From contig NZ_JAHGAJ010000026.1 of assembly GCF_030248535.1 (NCBI RefSeq), positions 42,741 to 106,740 of the forward strand: a stretch of 64,000 bases of DNA, in the 5' to 3' direction. This DNA comes from Vibrio sp. D404a. Lineage in GTDB: Bacteria; Pseudomonadota; Gammaproteobacteria; Enterobacterales; Vibrionaceae. The notes below the pieces were generated by a model. That model was not told the DNA's origin, made no database searches, and saw only the letters and a program-made list of their open reading frames with translations. This document shows positions 35,411 to 44,666 of this stretch, piece after piece. Position 1 is the stretch's first letter. Each line of letters starts with the position of its first letter. The position numbers were made by a program, and so were the translations under genes.

Positions 35411-36955
35411 GTGCGTCTTGAAGTATTGTGTGAAGACAGACTCGGTTTAACCCGTGAGCTGCTTGATATTTTAGCAACAAAAAGCATCGACCTACGCGGT
35501 ATTGAGATCGATGTTAAAGGCATTATCTATCTGAATTGTCCAGATATCGATTTTGATGCCTTTAGTGAACTTATGGCTGAAATTCGTCGAATTTCTGGTG
35601 TAAAGGACGTCCGAAAGATTCAGTTTATGCCGAGCGAAAGGCATAACACAGAGCTGATTGCACTGCTCGCAAACCTTCCCGACCCGGTTATTTCCATCGA
35701 CTTAAAAGGTTCGGTGGACATGGTAAACCACGCTGCCCTTAACCTATTTGGTAAAACCGAAGGTGAGGTAGTGGGTGAGCCGCTTTCTACATTTGTCCCT
35801 AACTTTAACTTCAGTCGTTGGATTGAGGGTGACGTAAAACGTCATCGTGAAGTGGTTGTGTTGGACGGATTAGACTTCTCTATCGAAATCCTTCCTGTTT
35901 ACCTTGGTGGTGACGTCAATGAGCCAGTATTGGCCAGTGGCGTAATGACCATTCGCTCGTGTCAGCAAGATCAAGCGCAACAAGACTCGCTACCAGAGCA
36001 GAACAACTTAGGCTTCGAGCACTTTGTCGGTGTCTCTAACCGTCATAAAGCACTGATTAGCCAAGCTAAGAAACTGGCGATGCTTGACCAACCGCTACTG
36101 ATTGAAGGTGATACGGGCACAGGTAAAGAGATGCTAGCGAAAGCTTGTCATAACCGCTCTCATCGCTCTTCATCGCCTTTCCTTGTTTTGAGCTGTGCCT
36201 CTATGCCAGATGATGTTGCGGAAACCGAACTGTTTGGTCACGCTCCGGGCTCGTTTAACCATGAGCAGGGCCATAAAGGTATCTTTGAGCAAGCGAATGG
36301 CGGTACGGTCTTCCTCGATGAAATTGGTGAGATGAGCCCGCACCTGCAGATTAAACTACTGCGCTTCCTACAAGACGGCAGCTTTAGACGTGTTGGTGAA
36401 GAAGAAGAGATGCATGCAGATGTGCGTATTATCGCTTCAACGCGCCACAAACTGTCTGAACTGGCAGACTCTGGTTCGTTCCGTGAAGACCTTTTCTACC
36501 GCTTAAATGTACTGACGCTGTCGATTCCAGCACTGAGAGAGCGCTCGAATGACGTTGCGCCTCTGCTTGAGCTTTTTGTGGCTAAGTACGCGCAGCAACT
36601 CGGTATGCTGAAACCTAAGCTAACTGCAGAACTGGTTGAGCAGCTTGGCAATTATCAGTGGCCGGGTAATATCCGTCAGCTCGATAACATGGTGCTTCGC
36701 GCACTGACTGAGTTAGAAGGCGATACTTTAGCGGTCGAGCAGTTCCACTTACCTCAGCTAGAAACCATGAACTCTGGAATGGCTAACCTTAGCCTAGACG
36801 GTTCACTGGATGAGATAATGAAAGACTACGAATCGCAAATCTTAGAGAAGCTTTATCAGTCTTTCCCATCTAGCCGTAAACTCGCTAAGCGATTGAATGT
36901 GTCTCATACCTCGATTGCTAACAAGCTTCGAGACTATGGTATTCGCAAGAATTAG
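35411..36955 (+). CDS. tyrR: Transcriptional regulator TyrR
   Basis: 514 aa (E. coli 513), GTG start MRLEVLCEDRLGLTRELLDIL. Domains: ACT (1-70), PAS (about 80-190), AAA+ (about 205-430, Walker A EGDTGTGKEM, Walker B FLDEIGEMSP), and a short C-terminal HTH (SSRKLAKRLNVSHTSIANKLR). The GAFTGA loop is missing (the stretch reads GHAPGSFNHEQG), so it acts with sigma70 polymerase, as E. coli TyrR does. Controls synthesis and transport of Tyr, Phe and Trp. A near-consensus TyrR box precedes it, and the aromatic permease with its leader is 14 kb away. Confidence 0.96.
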   Translation: MRLEVLCEDRLGLTRELLDILATKSIDLRGIEIDVKGIIYLNCPDIDFDAFSELMAEIRRISGVKDVRKIQFMPSERHNTELIALLANLPDPVISIDLKGSVDMVNHAALNLFGKTEGEVVGEPLSTFVPNFNFSRWIEGDVKRHREVVVLDGLDFSIEILPVYLGGDVNEPVLASGVMTIRSCQQDQAQQDSLPEQNNLGFEHFVGVSNRHKALISQAKKLAMLDQPLLIEGDTGTGKEMLAKACHNRSHRSSSPFLVLSCASMPDDVAETELFGHAPGSFNHEQGHKGIFEQANGGTVFLDEIGEMSPHLQIKLLRFLQDGSFRRVGEEEEMHADVRIIASTRHKLSELADSGSFREDLFYRLNVLTLSIPALRERSNDVAPLLELFVAKYAQQLGMLKPKLTAELVEQLGNYQWPGNIRQLDNMVLRALTELEGDTLAVEQFHLPQLETMNSGMANLSLDGSLDEIMKDYESQILEKLYQSFPSSRKLAKRLNVSHTSIANKLRDYGIRKN

Positions 36956-36964
36956 GGACGTTTG

Positions 36965-37543
36965 ATGGAAGATAGAAGCACTCCTGAGCGTCTATATAAA
37001 CGCTCAGGCAATCTGATTGTGCGTACCGCGGAAATAGACGATGCGTCTTTGATCAGTGGTTATTTTCAAGCTAACCGTGAGCATTTAAAGCCGTGGGAAC
37101 CCACTCGTGAAGAAGCGTTTTTCGAACGCACGGGTTGGGCTCAGCGTCTAATTAAGTTAAATGAGCTACACAAAATGGGGCTGGCTTACTACTGCTTGAT
37201 TATCAACGCAGAGACTAACGAAATGTTAGGCACCGTGTCGTTCAGTAATCTATCTCGATTCCCATTTCATGCGTGTAACCTGGGGTATTCCCTGGCGAAA
37301 GATGCGCAGGGCAATGGTTACATGCGTAAAGCGCTTCGCATGGCTTTGGACTACATGTTTGAAGTGCAGAAGATGCATCGCATCATGGCTGGGTATATCC
37401 CACATAATGAAAGAAGTGCGGCGGTATTACAGCATTTAGGCTTTGAGAAAGAAGGGTTTGCTAAAGACTACCTTTTGATCGACGGCCAGTGGCGAGATCA
37501 TGTCCTCACTTCATTGATCAACCCGAATTGGGAAGATAAATGA
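36965..37543 (+). CDS. rimJ: RimJ-type GNAT N-acetyltransferase
   Basis: 192 aa, very similar to E. coli RimJ, which acetylates the N-terminal alanine of ribosomal protein S5. Hallmarks: NREHLKPWEPTREEAFF, LGYSLAKDAQGNGYM (acetyl-CoA loop), HRIMAGYIPHNERSAAVLQHLGFEKEGFAKDYLLIDGQWRDHVL. ATG 36965 follows AGGGACG; a TTG just before is in frame. It is 9 bp downstream of tyrR, so probably co-transcribed. Confidence 0.9.
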   Translation: MEDRSTPERLYKRSGNLIVRTAEIDDASLISGYFQANREHLKPWEPTREEAFFERTGWAQRLIKLNELHKMGLAYYCLIINAETNEMLGTVSFSNLSRFPFHACNLGYSLAKDAQGNGYMRKALRMALDYMFEVQKMHRIMAGYIPHNERSAAVLQHLGFEKEGFAKDYLLIDGQWRDHVLTSLINPNWEDK

Positions 37544-37641
37544 TCGCGATGATCTAGAATTAGAATTTGCTGAGTGTTTAAGCTCGGTAGTAAAAATATC
37601 AAGCCGATTGAACAAGGCTTTTTAAAAGTTAAGGAAATTTG

Positions 37642-38118
37642 ATGTCATATACAACTTTGGACGAATACCAAAGAAAATGGATTTTCACTCATCAGTCAAT
37701 GCCATTGCCTGCTGAAGACTTAGAAAAGATCAAACCTATGACACAGGCGCGTGCTTCTCAGTTCTGGAAAGAGAACGTGAGCCCGCAGAGCCCAGACGCA
37801 GAAAGACTGAGCTCACAAGACTGGCCGAGCAAGGCATCGAACTGGGAGCAAGAGATCAGTTGGATGGAGAATTGGGAAGCCGATGAGCCTGAGATGCCAC
37901 AAGAGATCTTAGACTTTATCGATTGGCAAGATGACGTAACTGTTTATTTTTGCTATGAAAAGTACAATGTGCTTGAGACCAAATGGTCAGTATTCAAGAA
38001 GCACTGGAAGAACTTCCTATTCTATGATGATGGCCCAATCCTGTTAGGTCGTCGTCGCTCACAAGCGCTTTGGTTCGCAACCAACGGCACTGTGAAGATC
38101 GGCAACCGCGCAGATTGA
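37642..38118 (+). CDS. Hypothetical protein, probably DUF2947
   Basis: 158 aa, soluble. Trp-rich (RKWIFTHQSMPLP, WKENVSP, ISWMENWEADEP) and ends in LLGRRRSQALWFATNGTVKIGNRAD. I believe this is the DUF2947 family found in Vibrio and relatives, but this rests on memory of the pattern. ATG 37642 follows AAGGA; a TTG one codon earlier is also possible. Ends in a terminator. Confidence 0.65.
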   Translation: MSYTTLDEYQRKWIFTHQSMPLPAEDLEKIKPMTQARASQFWKENVSPQSPDAERLSSQDWPSKASNWEQEISWMENWEADEPEMPQEILDFIDWQDDVTVYFCYEKYNVLETKWSVFKKHWKNFLFYDDGPILLGRRRSQALWFATNGTVKIGNRAD

Positions 38119-38137
38119 TCTTAAGCGGAATCGAACA

Positions 38138-38168
38138 TGAAAAAGCGAGCGGTTGGCTCGCTTTTTTG
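38138..38168 (+). terminator. Intrinsic terminator
   Basis: AAAAGCGAGC / GCTCGCTTTT with a 5-nt loop and a T run. Confidence 0.85.
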
Positions 38169-38314
38169 ATCGTGTCGAAGGCCATAAACTGGTGTGGTTA
38201 AATCGAGATTTATTGAGTCTATTCTCAAAATGAGATCGCTATCTCATTAGTTTATTTGAAGTTTTTCCGTTATGAACTAAATTTATAGTACTGCCTTAGT
38301 GGAGGTGAAGTATT

Positions 38315-38530
38315 ATGATTTGGGAAACTCTCGAACGTGTAAATAAACTTCGCAAGGAAGCAATGGAAGATCCAGATTTCTTGGATTCGGCAAAAATGCA
38401 TGAGGAGTGGATATTGAACGAAACTCATCAGCCAACTAAACGAGGAGCAAAACCAAAGAAACCTAAAAAGCTGTCTGATATTTACGAACACACGGATTTT
38501 ACGATTAACCCAACTGGAACAAAACATTAG
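38315..38530 (+). CDS. Small basic hypothetical protein
   Basis: 71 aa starting MIWETLERVNKLRKEAM, with GGAGG 10 nt before the ATG. Lys-rich middle (RGAKPKKPKKL). No family recognised; the strong ribosome-binding site and isolation between two terminators suggest it is real. Confidence 0.6.
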   Translation: MIWETLERVNKLRKEAMEDPDFLDSAKMHEEWILNETHQPTKRGAKPKKPKKLSDIYEHTDFTINPTGTKH

Positions 38531-38592
38531 TAATGACAAACCACGTTATGGTTCAACGATTTAAATGGTTAAACAAGGTAACCAACATAAAC

Positions 38593-38630
38593 TAAAAAGC
38601 CACTTTCAATCAGCGAAAGTGGCTTTTTTA
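38593..38630. terminator. Bidirectional terminator
   Basis: AAAAAGCCACTTT / AAAGTGGCTTTTT with a 9-nt loop between the small gene and the convergent Hsp70 gene. Confidence 0.85.
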
Positions 38631-38654
38631 TTATCAAGTGATCGTGTTCAGCGA

Positions 38655-41492
38655 TTAGCTTTGAATCAAACTCAGCCCGCTTGGTAGAGCATCACCAAAT
38701 ACGCGCTTAGATTCGCTCTCTGACAGCTCTGTTACCTCTGTCACTAACGTTAGCCACGAGTCTGGCACTTTACTGCTCTTCAGTTTCTCAACCACTTGGT
38801 CACGGAAGTCATCAGAAATATCGAATAAGCGGTCACCGGTTTTACGACAGATCATTACCGCCGCAAACGCGATCATTGGCTCTTTGTGCCAGTTTTGCTC
38901 AAGTAGTTTAGGCAACCACTGCTCAGCTTGCTCACGAGGGATCACGCTGTGTTGGCTACCATACAGTGGAGTACGTGAGGCCAAGCGACCTAGCGCCCAC
39001 CAGTGTGCCTGCTCAAACTGATTATGATTGATGGCTTTGTTGAGGAACCAAGTTGAAAGTAGCGCTTTGTCTTCGACCTCAAGCTGCTCTAAAGATGCGG
39101 CTAAACGCACCATAGATTCATAGCCATGGTCTTGCGCATCTTTCGCTGATTTAGGGTTCTTCATCGCTCCTGGGTGCAGGTACTTAGCAATGTCTGCCAA
39201 TATGGTCTCTTGCTGCTCTTGGTTTAAACCACCGGCAACGCGACGCCAGAACACCCACCAGTCTGTCCAGCCTTGGTGGTTCTTAAACTGGATGCCCTGT
39301 TGGTAGAGTCCCCATAATTGATCCATACGCCAAGAGTCTGTTGGATCGCCAAAGCCCGGGCGCATTGAATACCCAGCTAAGCGAAGCCAGTTTTTCTCAT
39401 GGGCTTCTGAGCGGCGGCGACGTTTTCTACCTAAGGAGAAAGTATCAAACAGATGACGCAGAGTTGTGAAATCCCACTCGTCGCGTTTACCCAAGCGCTT
39501 TTCAAGATCCTTAGCGAGAGTTTTGATCTCTTTGGATTCTGCACTTTTCTTGTTGCCGCTGTAGAGGCGAGACACGAGCTCTTTACACTCTTCAAGGCGA
39601 GGGTGCAGCTTCTCTTGCTCTGCATCGTCACCTTGCTTATTACGTACCTCAAACTCTAATGACCAGCGCTGACTGTCGTCATTAACGCTCACGCACTCCA
39701 TTTTAAGTGTGCCGACTTCGGTCAGTTGGCAAGCAAGCTGAACCTCAACACGTTCTTTTTGGTTGGCTTGCAGCTCTTTGTCATCAAAACTTTCAAGGGT
39801 CGAGATGTAAGGAGGAAGTGGAGAGAATAAGTCGGCATCGACATCCACCATCACGCCGTTTTGAATCGCAGTATCATGCGCGATCTGATCATGTGTTGAG
39901 GTCAACAAGTTAAAGCGAACAGGCTCACCCAGAGTCAATGAGAAGCGGCGGCTGCTTAGACGAATCTCGTGGCCTTCTTCGGTACCTTTAGCAAGCAGAC
40001 AAAGCGCTTTACCCATCTTGTTCTTCTCTTGCAGGTGCAGGAAGTAAGAACGAGCGGCACCGCCACCGATTTTCAGTTGTGCACCGCGGCGTGCTTTACC
40101 AAAGGCAACCGCACCAAGTGCTACAGACCAGTCAGGGTGTGGATTATCCAATACCGTGATTTCAGAGCCTTTCCAGCTCGTAATCAGTTGAGTGATACGT
40201 TCAGTCACTAAATCACTGTTGAACACACCACCGTTCAATAGGATTGCTACCGGAATAGCCGGTGTAGATTCATCGTACTCGATTGAAGAGTTATCTAGCG
40301 CTGCTTTCGATACTTGTTGATGTTGAGTCAGGAATTCAGCGATATGTTTGCTGACTGCTGGATCGGCAACATAAGGAAGACCAAACTCAACCACGGCACT
40401 GCGGCGCTTGTCTGGAACTTCATTGAAATCAGAAAGAGGGAAGAAGCCTTCAAGAGCAATCTGGTGTACTTCTGATTTGGTTAATCCAATACTCTTAGTA
40501 CCACCTAGCAACTTTGAACCGCTGCCCAGCATGGTGATTTTCACATCCTCTGGCGCTTCGCTAGAAAGCAGGCTTTCCTTGGCACTACGAGTCTGTTGAA
40601 TAAGCTTTGTCAGGCTAGAAGCATTGAGCTTTTTGGTTTGGTTGAAACGCTGCTCAGCAAGGTGCGCTAATGCTAAGTCGAGGTTATCACCACCAAGCAT
40701 TAAGTGCTCACCAACGCCGATACGATCAAGGGCTAGCTCAGCTTCACCGCCATTTTTAGAATTAAAGCGTGCTTCAATCAAACTTAAATCGGTCGTACCA
40801 CCGCCGACATCACACACCAAGATCAGCGGCAGTTGCTCAAGCTCCTGAGCAGCAGTTTGCTGGTGACGTGCATACCAGTCGTAACATACGGCTTGTGGCT
40901 CTTCTAGCAGTAGAATTTTTGTTAGGCCTGCAAGTTGCGCTGCTTCAAGCGTGAGTTTGCGTGCTGTCTCGTCGAACGATGCTGGCACGGTTACCACAAC
41001 ATCTTGATCTTCCAGCTTGTTACTCGGGTTGCGGTAGTTCCAAGCTTGGCGGATGTGGTTTAGGTAGCTTGCACTCGCAACCACAGGAGAAACCTTATCC
41101 ACATCGCTTGCGCCTGCCCAAGGTAGGATATCTGAGTTACGATCGACAGCTTGGTGTGAGAGCCAGCTTTTAGCACTGGACACTTGGCGGCCTTCAACCT
41201 TAGCACCAAGTTCACGGGCCCATTCACCAACAATGACGTTACTGATATCACCAGCAACGGGCTCAACGTCCCACGGCAGAATCAGGTCGTTTTGTGCAAT
41301 CTGCCCTTGAGCTGGGTGATAACGGAAAGAGGGGAGTAGGGGTTTACGAACCACTTCGCCAGGGCCAATAAGCTGGTCGATGTCGAACAGAGAAACAGGG
41401 GATTGTTGTAAATCGTCGGTGATTTCACAGTAAGCCACCACAGTATTGGTGGTACCCAAATCGATACCGACTAAGAAACGAGGAGATGCCAT
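38655..41492 (-). CDS. Large Hsp70-family protein (about 945 aa)
   Basis: 945 aa. N-terminal actin-like Hsp70 ATPase with DLGTTNTVVAY (phosphate 1), VVVTVPASFDETAR, LLEEPQAVCYDW, CDVGGGTTDLSLIE (phosphate 2) and LLNGGVFNSDLV in place of the classic GGS adenosine loop. A beta-rich segment follows, and the last about 300 residues are a helical Trp-rich region (WKNHQGWTDWWVFWRRVAGGL-type stretch) unlike DnaK's lid; it may correspond to the DUF3731 domain. No J-protein or GrpE gene nearby. It follows a smaller Hsp70 gene and a DUF2760 gene on the same strand, which I treat as one functional cassette. Function unknown. Confidence 0.85.
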   Translation of the reverse strand: MASPRFLVGIDLGTTNTVVAYCEITDDLQQSPVSLFDIDQLIGPGEVVRKPLLPSFRYHPAQGQIAQNDLILPWDVEPVAGDISNVIVGEWARELGAKVEGRQVSSAKSWLSHQAVDRNSDILPWAGASDVDKVSPVVASASYLNHIRQAWNYRNPSNKLEDQDVVVTVPASFDETARKLTLEAAQLAGLTKILLLEEPQAVCYDWYARHQQTAAQELEQLPLILVCDVGGGTTDLSLIEARFNSKNGGEAELALDRIGVGEHLMLGGDNLDLALAHLAEQRFNQTKKLNASSLTKLIQQTRSAKESLLSSEAPEDVKITMLGSGSKLLGGTKSIGLTKSEVHQIALEGFFPLSDFNEVPDKRRSAVVEFGLPYVADPAVSKHIAEFLTQHQQVSKAALDNSSIEYDESTPAIPVAILLNGGVFNSDLVTERITQLITSWKGSEITVLDNPHPDWSVALGAVAFGKARRGAQLKIGGGAARSYFLHLQEKNKMGKALCLLAKGTEEGHEIRLSSRRFSLTLGEPVRFNLLTSTHDQIAHDTAIQNGVMVDVDADLFSPLPPYISTLESFDDKELQANQKERVEVQLACQLTEVGTLKMECVSVNDDSQRWSLEFEVRNKQGDDAEQEKLHPRLEECKELVSRLYSGNKKSAESKEIKTLAKDLEKRLGKRDEWDFTTLRHLFDTFSLGRKRRRRSEAHEKNWLRLAGYSMRPGFGDPTDSWRMDQLWGLYQQGIQFKNHQGWTDWWVFWRRVAGGLNQEQQETILADIAKYLHPGAMKNPKSAKDAQDHGYESMVRLAASLEQLEVEDKALLSTWFLNKAINHNQFEQAHWWALGRLASRTPLYGSQHSVIPREQAEQWLPKLLEQNWHKEPMIAFAAVMICRKTGDRLFDISDDFRDQVVEKLKSSKVPDSWLTLVTEVTELSESESKRVFGDALPSGLSLIQS

Positions 41493-41693
41493 ACAAAACC
41501 TTTTTCTGCCAGAGTGATGACCAGTGAGTAGAGAGCGTTGATCTTATTGTTGTCTTGCTCTAGAACCTGATTCCATTGATGGAGGTGTAATACTAATCGT
41601 AGTAAACAACTGAGTCGGGAATCTCATCACATCTGGTTATAAATAGACTCCCTATCGATTCGCGCAGTGTGGTAGGGAGTGACACATTGATAA

Positions 41694-41722
41694 AATAACG
41701 GCACCCGCTAAGGTGCCGTTGA
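41694..41722 (-). terminator. Terminator after the first Hsp70 gene of the cassette
   Basis: AACGGCACC / GGTGCCGTT with a 6-nt loop; the minus strand continues with ATTTTAT. An outer imperfect inverted repeat lies at about 41650-41681. Confidence 0.75.
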
Positions 41723-41726
41723 GTCA

Positions 41727-43685
41727 TTATGCTTCTTCGTTGGAGTCGCTATTCGCATCTTCGCGAACGTCGAACTCAACATGCCATTTTTGACCGTTGT
41801 CAGTCGCAATGGCTTCTAGGTATAACGTGCCTAGCTCAGTTACGCGTGATGCTAGTGTTACAGGAACAACCTCACCTTCACGGCGACCTTCAGACACTGG
41901 TAGAGTCACTTGAATTTCTGGAAGCTCTTCAAGATCTTCTGGAGCCCAGTGATCAAGGTGAGTACCTGCTTCATCGTCACGGCGTGTCGTTGAACCAAAG
42001 AACTGGAAGTGAACCGGTTGACCGATGACTAGGCCGAACTCTTGGCTTGGTACTTGAACGCTTGAGCCTTCTTCCATACCAAATGGTGCAACACACAGTG
42101 CTTCCATTGGAGGAGCCATACCCGGAATTGCTGGCATCGCACTTTCAATACCCACGTAGTAAGCAGAAGCGATACCACCGCGAATACGTACGCCTTGACC
42201 GCGGCGAACAGCGCCGTAGTAAGAAGCACCACTTGCAACGGCAAGGTCAAGATCTAGACCAGAAAGCTGCTTAGCAAATTCAGCGTCAGCGTTGATCAAC
42301 CACTCATTGATCGTGTCTGAAAGGCGATCCGCCAATAGGCTAGATTTCAGAACACCACCGTTGAATAGGATAGCGGTTGGCTTAATGAAATCAGCAGCAG
42401 GCGCTTCACCACCTGGCATACCTGGCATGTTTGCGAATGGGTTGAAGTCTTGCTGAGCCGTGTCTTCACCACATGATAGCGCGTTTGCTTGCTTAGAGAG
42501 GAAAGCAGCAATGTGACGCGTAATACCCGCATCTTGAGCGTAAGGCAGACCCATTTGAGTCAGTGCGCCACGCGTTTTTTGAACTGGGTGGTCTGTGACT
42601 GCCACTTTAGGGAAGAAACCATCAACCAGAGTTTGTTGAACTTCTTGCTGTGTCAGCTCAGTTTTTAGCGTCGCGCCCAGTAATTTAGAGCCACGGCTTG
42701 GAACCACGATTGGCACAGCTTGAAGCTCAGCATCATTCAGTAGCGCTTCTTTAGCGTCACGACATGCGTGCGTCATCGCTTGAACTTGCCAAGGAGCCAG
42801 CTCTTTGCCTTCTTGTGCTAGCTTCATCTTCAGACGGTAAGCCAGAGCAAGGTCCATGTTGTCGCCGCCAAGTAGGATGTGTTCACCTACCGCGATACGG
42901 TTCAGAGTTAGGTTGCCTTCGTCTTCAGTTACTTCAACCAAAGAAAGGTCGGTCGTACCACCACCGATATCGACAACTAATACGATGTCGCCAACTTCAA
43001 CTTCATCACGCCACTGATCGTTGCTGTTATCGATCCAGCTGTAGAGTGCCGCTTGTGGCTCTTCAAGTAGAGTTAGGTGAGTGAAGCCAACATTACGCGC
43101 TGCTTCTGCCGTTAGGTCACGCGCCGCAGGGTCGAAAGACGCAGGAACAGTGATCGTAACATCTTGCTCTGAAAGAGGGTGCGACGGATTCGCGTGATTC
43201 CATGCATCTTTCAGGTGCTCTAGGTAAAGTTCAGTCGCTTTTAGCGGTGATACTTTTTCAACTTCTTCAGGGCTACCTGCAGGAAGGAAAGCATCACGAC
43301 GGTTCACGCCACCGTGACATAGCCAAGACTTTGCACTAGCGATTAGGCGGATTGGCGTTTTTGAGCCTAGGTTACGCGCGATAGCACCAACCAGTGCTTT
43401 TGGTTCTGTTGACCAAGGAAGAACGCGTGATGATTCGTTCATCTCATGTTCGTGCGGTTGATATAGGAACGAGCCAAGTTGGCTGCGTGTTTCTACTGTA
43501 CCCGGAGCAGTAAGCTGAGGGATTGGCATTACTTCAACGCGAGCGTCTTCGTTTGTCGTATCGATGAACGAAAGTACACAGTGTGTTGTACCCAAGTCGA
43601 TACCAACGCTGTATTTAGCGCCTTGCTCTTGTGCTGGTTGTTCTTGAGACGAAGCGTCTTGAGATAAATGGTTGTGCTGTTCCAT
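41727..43685 (-). CDS. Hsp70-family protein (about 652 aa)
   Basis: 652 aa, DnaK-sized but divergent. It has a Gln/Glu-rich N-terminal extension (about 25 residues), DLGTTHCVLSF, VTVPASFDPAARDLTAEAARN, LLEEPQAALYSWI, VDIGGGTTDLSLVE and LFNGGVLKSSLLADRL. The C-terminal beta domain is short, with no DnaK-type lid. Its ATG overlaps the stop of the DUF2760 gene in a TAATG, so the two are translationally coupled. A 234-bp gap with a terminator separates it from the larger Hsp70 gene downstream. Neither partner co-chaperone is encoded nearby. Confidence 0.88.
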   Translation of the reverse strand: MEQHNHLSQDASSQEQPAQEQGAKYSVGIDLGTTHCVLSFIDTTNEDARVEVMPIPQLTAPGTVETRSQLGSFLYQPHEHEMNESSRVLPWSTEPKALVGAIARNLGSKTPIRLIASAKSWLCHGGVNRRDAFLPAGSPEEVEKVSPLKATELYLEHLKDAWNHANPSHPLSEQDVTITVPASFDPAARDLTAEAARNVGFTHLTLLEEPQAALYSWIDNSNDQWRDEVEVGDIVLVVDIGGGTTDLSLVEVTEDEGNLTLNRIAVGEHILLGGDNMDLALAYRLKMKLAQEGKELAPWQVQAMTHACRDAKEALLNDAELQAVPIVVPSRGSKLLGATLKTELTQQEVQQTLVDGFFPKVAVTDHPVQKTRGALTQMGLPYAQDAGITRHIAAFLSKQANALSCGEDTAQQDFNPFANMPGMPGGEAPAADFIKPTAILFNGGVLKSSLLADRLSDTINEWLINADAEFAKQLSGLDLDLAVASGASYYGAVRRGQGVRIRGGIASAYYVGIESAMPAIPGMAPPMEALCVAPFGMEEGSSVQVPSQEFGLVIGQPVHFQFFGSTTRRDDEAGTHLDHWAPEDLEELPEIQVTLPVSEGRREGEVVPVTLASRVTELGTLYLEAIATDNGQKWHVEFDVREDANSDSNEEA

Positions 43686-44317
43686 TATAGCTCCACCTCT
43701 GCTGGTGCGATTACTGATGCATCGTAGTTTTCAGCTAGCTTAGGCAGCTTCATTTCAGTCGCTTTCCAACCTTTGTGAACAAGCGTACCGTTGAATGGAG
43801 CGCTACCAGTTACGTTACCCGTTAGGCGAACTTCTTGTGGGTTGAAGCCTTCAGCTACAGTAATGCGAGTCTCTTCATCTTCAGTGCGGATATGAGATAG
43901 AGTCACGTAGTCGCTCAGAACTTTCTGACCGCCAGTGTGAATAACACGAGCTGCAGCGCCTACTTCTTCGTCAGAGAATGAAGTTAGGTCTTCTTTTAGG
44001 AAATCGATAAGGCGAGCTTCTTGCTGCATGATAGACAGAAGTTGCATTGCTGAATCAGTAGACGCGGTAGCCAGTTTAGACTCAACTTCTACTACTTTCT
44101 CGATGACTTTTTCTACTTCAACAACTTTCTCAACTTCAACGATCTTTTCGACTGGCTTTTCTACTTCAACAATTTTCTCTACTGGTTTTTCTACCACTTT
44201 TTCGACGACTTTAGATTTGCGAGACACAGCGATAAGCAGTAGTAAAACGCTTGATGCAGTAAGGCCTGCGTGAAGCATATCAAACGTTTGTGGGATAAGG
44301 TTTAAATCAAAGTTCAT
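43685..44317 (-). CDS. DUF2760-family protein with N-terminal membrane anchor and Val-Glu-Lys repeats
   Basis: 210 aa. One transmembrane helix (about 15-31), then residues 37-79 form a Val/Glu/Lys repeat (the unit PVEKIVEVEK occurs twice at 45-64 and is varied further on), followed by a helical and then beta-rich C-terminal domain (MQLLSIMQQEARLIDFLKEDL; HTGGQKVLSDYV) typical of DUF2760. The repeat is preserved in protein while its codons differ, so it is selected at protein level. It is first in the cassette and overlaps the Hsp70 start. Probably a membrane-anchored partner of the two Hsp70 proteins; that is inference. Confidence 0.8.
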   Translation of the reverse strand: MNFDLNLIPQTFDMLHAGLTASSVLLLLIAVSRKSKVVEKVVEKPVEKIVEVEKPVEKIVEVEKVVEVEKVIEKVVEVESKLATASTDSAMQLLSIMQQEARLIDFLKEDLTSFSDEEVGAAARVIHTGGQKVLSDYVTLSHIRTEDEETRITVAEGFNPQEVRLTGNVTGSAPFNGTLVHKGWKATEMKLPKLAENYDASVIAPAEVEL

Positions 44318-44666
44318 TGTGATTTCTCTTTAGATTGATTTAACGGTATATTCGCTTGTATAAATGAATATACTGGTCGGAAAGAACGGTGCTTTACCTT
44401 GAGGTAAATGGGTTTCTTTCAAGCTATAAATATGGGTAGATACTAGCATATTCAAGGCCTAAGAGCTTTATTTAATGGTTTTGAAGATAGGTTTTTTTAG
44501 TGTGTTAGCTTGAATATTAATCTGTTTGTGTTGTTTTATTGGTCGCTTGACTTGGATTTTTGCTAACGGTGTTCTATTTCTCTTATTAAACTGCAAAAGC
44601 TAATTAAAGACTGGCATTCTGTCGGTGTATAATTTGCTTGTTAATTAACATCAATTCGGAAGTCAC
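44318..44666. other. Divergent promoter region with a short palindrome
   Basis: 349 bp between the divergent DUF2760 and CHASE-GGDEF genes, AT-rich. It holds the palindrome TTTACCTTGAGGTAAA (44393-44408), two 7-bp arms around 2 bp, on the DUF2760 side. No gene or RNA seen. Confidence 0.5.

Noticed and set aside
35411..36955. TyrR as a sigma54-dependent activator
   Set aside because: The AAA+ domain lacks GAFTGA, so contact with sigma54 is not expected.
44060..44220. Repeated DNA in the DUF2760 gene as a possible CRISPR or simple repeat
   Set aside because: The repetition is at protein level with varying codons, no spacers and no cas genes.
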